Translations under genes and position numbers: made by a program
The notes under the pieces: generated by a model
What the model was told of the DNA's origin: nothing
Seen by the model: only the letters and a program-made list of their open reading frames with translations
The model's database searches: none
In this document: in pieces, positions 57,173 to 64,000 of the stretch
Position numbering within the stretch: the first letter of the stretch is position 1
Layout of the letters: each line of letters starts with the position of its first letter
Assembly: GCF_050947875.1 (NCBI RefSeq)
Contig: NC_134570.1
Coordinates: forward strand, 229,509,265 to 229,573,264
DNA: 64,000 nucleotides
Direction of reading: 5' to 3'
Origin: Dermacentor variabilis
Taxonomy: Eukaryota; Arthropoda; Arachnida; Ixodida; Ixodidae

Positions 57173-60100
57173 CTAGTCCCATGTCGGAACAGAGAGGCCA
57201 TGCCTCTCCGCTCGTTCACGGGCCCTCTGGGCAGCCAGGAGCTGGACGTCCTCTCTCGGGTCTGTGATGGCCTTCGTCCAGTTTTCTTCTGTATTAAAAT
57301 CCTGTAACACAGGGCACTGCCAGAGCATGTGATTTAATGAGCTAAATTCAGTGCCACAATCTGGGCAGAGTGGATCGATGTCCGGGTGGAGGATGTTCAA
57401 AAAGCCCTAGAGGGGTAGGACCCCGTCTGGAGCATGCGAAGCGTGCTAGCTTGTGGCCTGTTGAGCTTATGATGGGGGAAAGGAAAACTCTGCCTATTCC
57501 CTCTGTAATGAGAGGTGATTTCATGAAAAGTAACCAGTGGATCACTGTGGACGAGCTCTCCCGAACTCACCCGAGACACCATCCCGTCGTGGCATGCGAA
57601 ACCTCGCGCACGGTCGTGGGCTATCTCATTGGGGTTCAGGTGACCCGGTAATACGTCTGGTCCCATGTGAGCCGGGAACCAGACTATGTGGTGAACAATG
57701 TCAGAGGGCTGTTTGCCGTTTAGAATCCTGGCTGCTTCTTTGGCTATCAATCCCGATGCGAACGCTCTAACGGCTGCTCGGGAGTCCGTGTACACCGTAG
57801 TGCGTTTTGAGTCCAGTAATCCGAGAGCTATAGCAGCCTGTTCCGCCACATCGACCGAGGAGGTTTTCAGCGAGGCTGCCGAGAGGAGTTCTCCCCTGTC
57901 ATTGACTATGGCTACGGAAAACTTGTTGGCACTGGCGTGTCGCGCCGCGTCAACAAAGGTCTCCGTTCCGGATATGTTCTTTAAGAAATTTGTAGCCCTC
58001 GCTAACCTTCGACCTTTATTGTGTTGGGGATGGACATTTCTTGTAAAAGGGTCTACAATAAAGGAATTCCTTGTCTGAATATCAAGTTGCGTGATATTTC
58101 CCTGATTGAAGCTAGGACGGAGGCCTGCCGCATCCAGAAGTCTTCTGCCTGCTTTAGAGTTTGATAATCTAATAATTTGTGCTGATCTTTGTGCTTCTAT
58201 TAATTCCGAAGTTGTGTTGTGTACTCCCAATGTCATGAGTTTCTCTGTGCTAGCCGTGATTGGCACGCCGATCACCCTTTTGATACTTTTGCGCATAAGC
58301 GTGTCTAATTTATCCATTTCTGTTTTCGTCCAATAGGGCCGCGACTATGTAAATGACATGGCTGATGAGGAAAGCATGGTGAGCCCTAAGGAGTATATCC
58401 TCGCCTATACCACCTTTCTTGTTGGACACTCTCATAATTAATCTAATAATGTTTTCAGTTTTCGTGGTGAGTTGGGCTATAGTCTTAGCGTTGCATCCCT
58501 TTGAGTTTATTGAAAGCCCTAGTATTTTGATAGAGTCTACTCTCGGGATGGTGTGCCCATCTCTGGTACGAACGCTAATGGGCACCTGATCCAGTGGGGT
58601 GAGTCCCCTAGCACCTCGTCTAGCCTGTCTGTACAGCAGGAGTTCCGACTTTCCAGGCGAGAGTGCCAGTCCCGTACCTTTCAAGAAAGACTCTGTAACA
58701 TCCAGAGCCTCCTGTAGAGCTTGTTCGACCGTAGCCTCCGATCCTCCAGGACACCAGATTGTAATATCGTCAGCATATAATGCATGACCTACGTAAGGAA
58801 TTGCTGCAAGGCTTTCCAACAATTTGCGCATTGCTATATTAAACAGAAGGAGTGGGATAACTGCCCCTTGGGGAGTACCCCTGTTTCCGCGTGTGAAATA
58901 TTCCGAGACTGATTGCCTCAACTTTATGGCCGCCGTCCTGCTCTCGAGGAAGGATGCAACGAAGCAGAAGAATTTAAGTCCTAAGTTCAAGGCCGATATC
59001 TCCTGAAGGATATAGTCATGTGCAATTGGATCGAATGCCTTGGATAGATCCAGGGCGAGGACCCCTTTTACATCTTTGCTTTGAGAGTTAATTATCTGTG
59101 TTTTGAGCAGGAGCATGACATCCTGCGTTGAAAGCAAGGGCCTGAAACCAACCATATTGTACGGGAATAGTTCCTTGCGCTCAATATATCTCGATATCCT
59201 GTTATGCACTGCATGTTCCGCTACTTTGCTAATGCAAGAAGTAAGGGAGGTAGGACGGAGGTTCTCCATGCTGGGTGATTTACCTGGCTTGGGGATTAAG
59301 ACCACTATGGCCTTCCTCCAACTCTCCGGTACAACGCCCTCCTCCCATACCTCATTTATCTCATTCACTAAAGCTTGAATTGCTTTGTCGTCCAAATTTC
59401 TTAAAAGCCGGTTTGTAACTCCGTCGGGGCCTGGGGCAGACCTTCCGTTTAAATTGTGCAGCACTTCCCTGATCTCAGCTTCCGAGAAGGGGACGTCCAG
59501 CTCTGGGGCAGGCGCGCCCTCATACTGAGGGAGGGGAGAACCTGGGGTTTGGCCAATTGGAAGGTATTTGTTCGCTAGTTTCCAAAATATGGAGGCCTCT
59601 GAGATGCCTTCCATTTTTTCCTTATTAATTAATCGGTCTATGACTAGTCTCTGATTACATTTGGATTGTCCATCGTCTAAGAGATGTTTAAAGAGAGTCC
59701 ATTTGCCTCCTTTGCGCATTTTTCCATCCGCTGCCGAGCAGGCGTCTCTCCATTGCTGTTTATTAAGTTCAGAGCAATGCTCCTCAATTAGTTTATTGAG
59801 CTCCGCGATCTTTTTCCGTAGCCTGCGATTGAGTCTTTGTGTCTTCCATCTGTCGAGGAGAGAGCGCTTGGCTTCCAGGAGATGCGCTAACCTTGCGTCC
59901 ATCCCTGGGGCATCAAAATCCGTAACTATTTCCTTGGTGGCTTTCTCGACATCCATTTGTATCTGTACAAGCAGTTCACTGAACGTGTCGTATACTGCCT
60001 CATCTTCACCTCTTATTTTCCTAAAGAGGTCCCAGTCTGTGTATTTATAGGTTTTGGGAGGAGCTGCTATTATTTCCATCCTGAGTTCTATTATGTAGTG

Positions 60101-60759
60101 GTCGCTCCCCAAGTTCTCCTGTAAGTTGGGCCACGTGGCCACAGCATTTCTAGTGAAGCTGAGATCAGGGGTCGTGTGTCTGGCGACCGAGTTTCCCAAC
60201 CTCGTGGGGAAACGTGGGTCCGAGACCAGCGTCAGGTTTAGGTCTGTACTCACTGCAACTAGGTTGGCCCCTTTCTTTGTACGTGTTACATAACCCCAAG
60301 CCGGGTGGGGAGCGTTGAAATCTCCTGCGACTATTAAGGGCTGCGATATCGCAGCGCTTGCGACCATATTTAGTAGTGACCGGAGATTGTGCTTATGAGC
60401 GGAAGGAGAGCTGTACAAGTTGAGAATGAAAATGTTTCGTCGGATTTCTCGTGGGGGATGATTTCAATTAACTGTGCCTCGAGACCGGATTTCTTATCCG
60501 AGTTACAAATTTTGACTTCGTGCTCCTGAAAAGAGGTGTCTTTCCTGACGAATGTGGCGATACCTCTGCCATTTTCCCCTTTTTGGCTAACCGAACGGTA
60601 GCCCGATAAATTTACCTTCTCACTAAGTGTTTCTTGCAAGAGCAGGACGTGCGGTATTATTGCTTGTGCTTTGATGAGCTGTAATAGAGCAGCCTTGCGC
60701 CTTAAGAAGCTGGCGCAATTCCACTGCCAGGTAATTAGGTTTCCGGTTTGTCCCGCCAT
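57173..60759 (-). pseudogene. LINE copy 3 ORF2 (endonuclease, RT, RNase H, knuckle), three frame breaks
   Basis: ATG at 60759. The endonuclease reads ITWQWNCASFLRRK, LLLQETLSEKVNL, a slip near 60410, then IVAGDFNAPHPAWG and NLGSDHYIIEL. RT has IVVLIPKPGKSPSMENLRPT, LALDLSKAFDPIAH, RGTPQGAVIPLLLFNIAM and YADDITIWCPGG. A second break at about 58315 separates it from RNase H: TFVDAARHASANKF, AEQAAIALGLL, YTDSRAAVRAF, WFPAHMGPD, with the final Asp site reading NEIAHDRAR. A third break near 57400 precedes the terminal knuckle (CPDCGTEFSSLNHMLWQC). Domain content is complete. Inactive as written, but only a few single-base events away from open. Confidence 0.88.
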
Positions 60760-60767
60760 ATTGATTT

Positions 60768-62308
60768 CTATTGAACTAGCAGAGCCTGCAGGGTACTCGT
60801 GTTATCGGAATCCTGCTGTACTTTCTTAGCTTTTGCAGTGGTGCCACTGGAGATGCTTTTGATTTTGCTAGAGTCTATCATTTTCATTTTAGACTCGAGG
60901 ATGCCAACTCTACGTGTTAGGTGGGAGATGTTACTGTCCATATGCTCGACAGTGCTAGATTGAATAGCTAAGGCCTCTCTCATCTGCGTGAGCGATTCCT
61001 CAATTACCTTCAAAGACGCGAGTATGTTTGGCTCTGGCTTAGGGTCCTGAGCGGGGGACTCGTCAGTTTGCATTGGCTCTCTTTCCGTGGTCGCGGGCGG
61101 GGGGGGGGGGGGGGGGTGAATAGCTTTGCGCTTATTCGACCCTTCTGCTTGAACTGGGATGGGCAAGGCTACTTCGCGGGGTTGTCGCGCCCTCTGGGGC
61201 GAGAGCGCGATCCGCTGGATCGCCCTCTGGATCGGGGGCGGGAGCGTCCTCTCGATGCCGATATGTTGCGGTGAGGGGAGTAGAAAGGTTTCTCTCCCGC
61301 CATTGCTTCTTCGCCGCTAGCTGTGTCGAAGCCACGCGGTCCTGCCGCCCGCTGCGCGTGCTGTGCGCGCCTGCGGCGCCGCCGTCTTTGGCGCACGATG
61401 TATGGCACCTGGAAGCGCTGTTTCCACTTGCGGTCTGCCGTTTGGTGTGCCCCACCACAGATGACGCACTTGGGATCACATTGATGATCCTCTGATGGTG
61501 TGAGCATGCCACATCCGCGGCATTTTTTCTGGTCTTCGCCCTTCGGGCAAACGTCGGACCTGTGGCCCAATTCGCCACACGCATAACAAACGTCTACTTG
61601 CCTGCGATACAAGGAACAAGGGTAGCGAACACCATCACATACGACGTTTAGGGGGACCTTGTGTCCGTCGAACAACACGATCACTGTTGTTGTCTTCTTG
61701 ATTCTTCGAACCCCCAGACCGCCGGGGTTTCTCCGGTTGACGATCATCTCCGTCAGTTCTGCGTCACTGATGTCGACGTTGATTCCGCGGATCACTCCTT
61801 TACATGTGTCGTCCGACACAGCCACGTAGGCCGCCACTTCTATGACGACACTTGCCATACAAATCTGCTGAACCTTGGCGTAGGCGCGCGCGTTCTCCTC
61901 GAACGGCGTGGCAACCAGGAGAATGTTCTGGAAGGGGTTCGTGCACAACGTGTCGTCGAACACCTGCTCCGCTGTTAGGGAAGCCGCCTTGGCGAGCGCA
62001 CGCTTGAAAATAATAAGGTCCGTCTTTTCAACATCCAGCCCTCCACGAGGCCTTATAATGGTCTTAAAGTGATTCCGAGGAAGGTTCGCGATTCTGGAAG
62101 CTTCCACAACTCGTCGAAATACCTTCTGTGGTGCGGCATTGCGGGCGCCGCCATTACCGCTTCCTTTCGCTGACGTGGGCGCGTTAGGATCACACCGCTC
62201 GGCAAGTTTCTTCTTCTTGCTCACGACTTCGATCCAGCCTGAGCACTCCGCTTCCTCTGGATTGATTTCCATGCCTTCTACAACCGAGGTATTGGGGTTG
62301 GAGGCCAT
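60768..62308 (-). pseudogene. LINE copy 3 ORF1 (zinc knuckles, RS-rich tail, coiled coil), one frame break
   Basis: ATG at 62308 (MASNPNTSVVEGMEINPEEA). Recognisable parts are CSGWIEVVSKKKK, NPFQNILLVATPFEEN, TTTVIVLFDGHK, then CYACGELGHRSDVC and CVICGGAHQTADRKW knuckles (the last Cys is Trp). A basic RRRRRRR stretch follows, then an Arg/Ser/Gly region (SRGRSRPRSRGRSSGSRSRP). The frame stops at 61169 and continues one base shifted with PIPVQAEGSNKRK, a run of prolines coded by the C tract (61099-61117), and a heptad-like helix (SLTQMREALAIQSSTVEHMD). It would bind and package the LINE RNA. Confidence 0.82.
61099..61117. repeat. homopolymer G tract (C on the coding strand)
   Basis: Eighteen or so consecutive G inside LINE ORF1, coding for a proline run on the minus strand. 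It is prone to slippage and to sequencing error, so the nearby reading frame should be treated with care. Confidence 0.9.
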
Positions 62309-62604
62309 TTTCTAGCTCGACGACGCGTTGGGCCTAGGCTCGACGCCTGCCCGACCGCCCGTATGGTTTGGCTCGTGAGGCGTAGCTGCGCGCCAACGTG
62401 GCGTACGGTGGAAAAGTCCGAAAAATCCACCCACCGGTAAGATTTCGGTAGTCGCCTGTTTCTTGGAGTAAACTGCGTCGATTGATGCACAGTTCCTGTG
62501 GGTTGAGGCAAGAAATCTGGTGCAAAAGGTTTGTAGAAACGGGAGCAGACGCGCTCGCACATGTGCGTTCGAAAGCGTCGTCTTCTTCCCCTCCTCATGC
62601 AACA

Positions 62605-63504
62605 AGAAAAAAAATATGTTTTATCTGTAAACAGCAGGAATGCATAGAATTAGTTGATATTCTAAAAAACAGCACAGACAACAATTAAAGCAGACACTGC
62701 TTGTATCATCTGCCCTCTTGCTGTTTTTATAATGTCGATCAAAGTTGAAAAGCTACGCATATTATATCAGAACTAAAGCAACGGACGTGTATAGAAAGCT
62801 TGGTGAACCGATTCATACACTCATATATGTTTGATTTTGAAAGTTCCCGTAAAAGCGACAGCAGCAGCCGCAGTAAAATGGGTTCGTTTACCAGCTCGCT
62901 CACGCTACGCATTGTATGATTTAACTCCACGGCTCACAAAGGAGCTGCTCAGAAGCTTTAACTGAAGGAAATACGCTTTCGTTATTTCGCTGCAACCAAT
63001 GAAAGTCAGTGCAAGCAGTAAGAAAGATAATTAAATGCAGCTATGCGCTGCATGGGTAAATAAGAGGCACATAGCATAGTCATCCCACGGAGATGGAGAA
63101 ATATAGACTTACGCACACGATAGATATTATAGGACGACATCTTCACTAGTTGAGTGCATGCATTGCTGGCGCGTAGAAGCTGGCGCCGTTTTTTTTTTTT
63201 TTACATCGGTGCAACGCATAGTAACTGCAGTAGTAATTGTTGAAGGCACTAACGGATCATTGCAGGACCTGCGACAACCGTTTCATGTTCCTTCGAATTT
63301 CGAGATCACATCGACCACAGCTCGAAGGCACAACCGGTTTTTTACATGTCAGCAAGAGAACGGGTAATCACACGACACTCACCTTTGCTCCAAAAGTACG
63401 TCACGGTTGCACCGGCAGCTGGGCAGCAAATGTTATCAAGCCTTGGCCCACCGCAGTGTCCGCAATTTAAAGCTTCTAAACATTCGCCAAAAACAAAAAG
63501 CCCG
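62605..63504. other. non-coding stretch
   Basis: No gene seen. A poly-T run lies at 63189-63202. Confidence 0.5.
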
Positions 63505-64000
63505 GGCATCTGCGTCAGCAGGCGTTTGGTGTGTTGCGACACCACGTACCCGAGCACACGAGGGTTGGAACCTCCCGCGTGCAGCCGTGCGCGGCTTAGC
63601 CGTGTCTGGGGAAAGGGGGATCCTGGGGGTTGAGCCGATGCTGGGTGTTTGGACCTTTTGGCCCCTCGGCGGAAGCAACACATCCCTTTGGCCTCTGCTT
63701 CACATAGACGGCACCTCCAAAATGACCCACCTGCGGGAAATCGGCAGTCGCCTTCTCCTGTCTCTCTCTCCTCAACTCTTCGTCTTTCTCTCTCACTTTT
63801 TGACCTTTCCTGTCTCCTTCTCTCTTCAGTTTACTTCCTTTCTTCATGGCGGCAAGGGTTAACCTTGTGTGGCTATCCTACCTTGGGTACACCATATTTG
63901 GTTATAATGGTAATGTACAGCTGGCGTTTACAGGCAGTGTTTCACAGGTCCAGCAGCGTCCCCTTGTAGGACTCCACGGTGGGTGACTGGCGTTACTGCT
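63505..64000 (+). mobile_element. 5' UTR of a second copy of the host-type LINE (runs off window)
   Basis: Matches 28300-28860 in the same orientation with about 85-90% similarity by eye, including GCAGGCGTTTGGTGTGTTGC and AATCGGCAGTCGCCTT. The window ends inside the leader (AGCGTCCCCTTGTAGGACTC), about 50 bases before the ORF1 start in the other copy. Confidence 0.75.

Larger units (their letters stand above)
57095..62590 (-). mobile_element. near-full-length I-type LINE, copy 3, with 14-bp target duplication
   Basis: CTCCTCATGCAACA occurs at 57081-57094 and 62591-62604, directly flanking a 5.5-kb element. The 3' end (low coordinates) is AATAAAGTCGTTTACTGCTG with a CTG-repeat tail. The 5' UTR is about 280 bases, then ORF1 and ORF2 in order. 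Few frame breaks and an exact duplication point to a moderately young, essentially complete copy. It is the best reference here for the truncated relatives at 3604 and 29050. Confidence 0.9.

Overview
The window looks like a transposon-dense intergenic region of a hard tick (Ixodidae) genome. The reasons are tRNA-derived SINEs of the tick Ruka type, several non-LTR retrotransposon families with the domain order seen in ticks, Penelope-like elements, and long CA, TA and trinucleotide microsatellites. I recognise no bacterial-style operons, rRNA, genuine tRNA genes or CRISPR arrays. The only non-transposon-like protein domain is a DUF4806-type domain, and it lies inside what appears to be a large mobile element. 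The species call is inference.

Layout. 1-3340: decayed Ty3/gypsy element (minus). 3604-5175: 5'-truncated RNase H-bearing LINE (plus). 5700-5813: compound trinucleotide microsatellite. 5949-10167: a large inverted duplication (arms of about 0.94 kb) enclosing a direct duplication, a MITE-like element and a LINE scrap. 10250-11400: two CA-rich tracts. 11.4-16.0 kb: mostly non-coding, with one candidate exon, a Penelope-type foldback and a dispersed AT-rich repeat. 16015-21075: a Ruka-like SINE hit by a LINE whose two ORFs are both open (Tx1/L1-like, 17-bp target duplication). 22150-24231: CR1/Jockey-type LINE with an open RT frame. 24.2-28.3 kb: no gene seen.

28276-49694 is best read as one host LINE (ORF1, endonuclease, RT, RNase H, ATC tail) broken by three later insertions. 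The first is an I-type LINE (about 29050-34429). The second is a 9.7-kb element with 16-bp terminal inverted repeats (36247-45972). The third is a Penelope-like element carrying a GIY-YIG domain (48147-49090). Removing the second and third insertions restores the host protein across each junction. The 9.7-kb element holds a minus-strand, multi-exon gene whose exons spell a DUF4806-like domain with good splice sites.

49700-51760: a second Penelope-like element. 51.8-57.0 kb: SINE and LINE scraps, a possible pogo/Tigger fragment and a TA microsatellite. 57095-62590: near-full-length I-type LINE (minus) with a 14-bp target duplication and a few frameshifts. 63505-64000: start of another copy of the 5' region seen at 28276.

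The coding parts work as self-replicating retroelement modules: ORF1 proteins are expected to bind RNA, and ORF2 proteins nick DNA and reverse transcribe. Most are broken. The 16.2-21.1 kb LINE is the one that could still be active.
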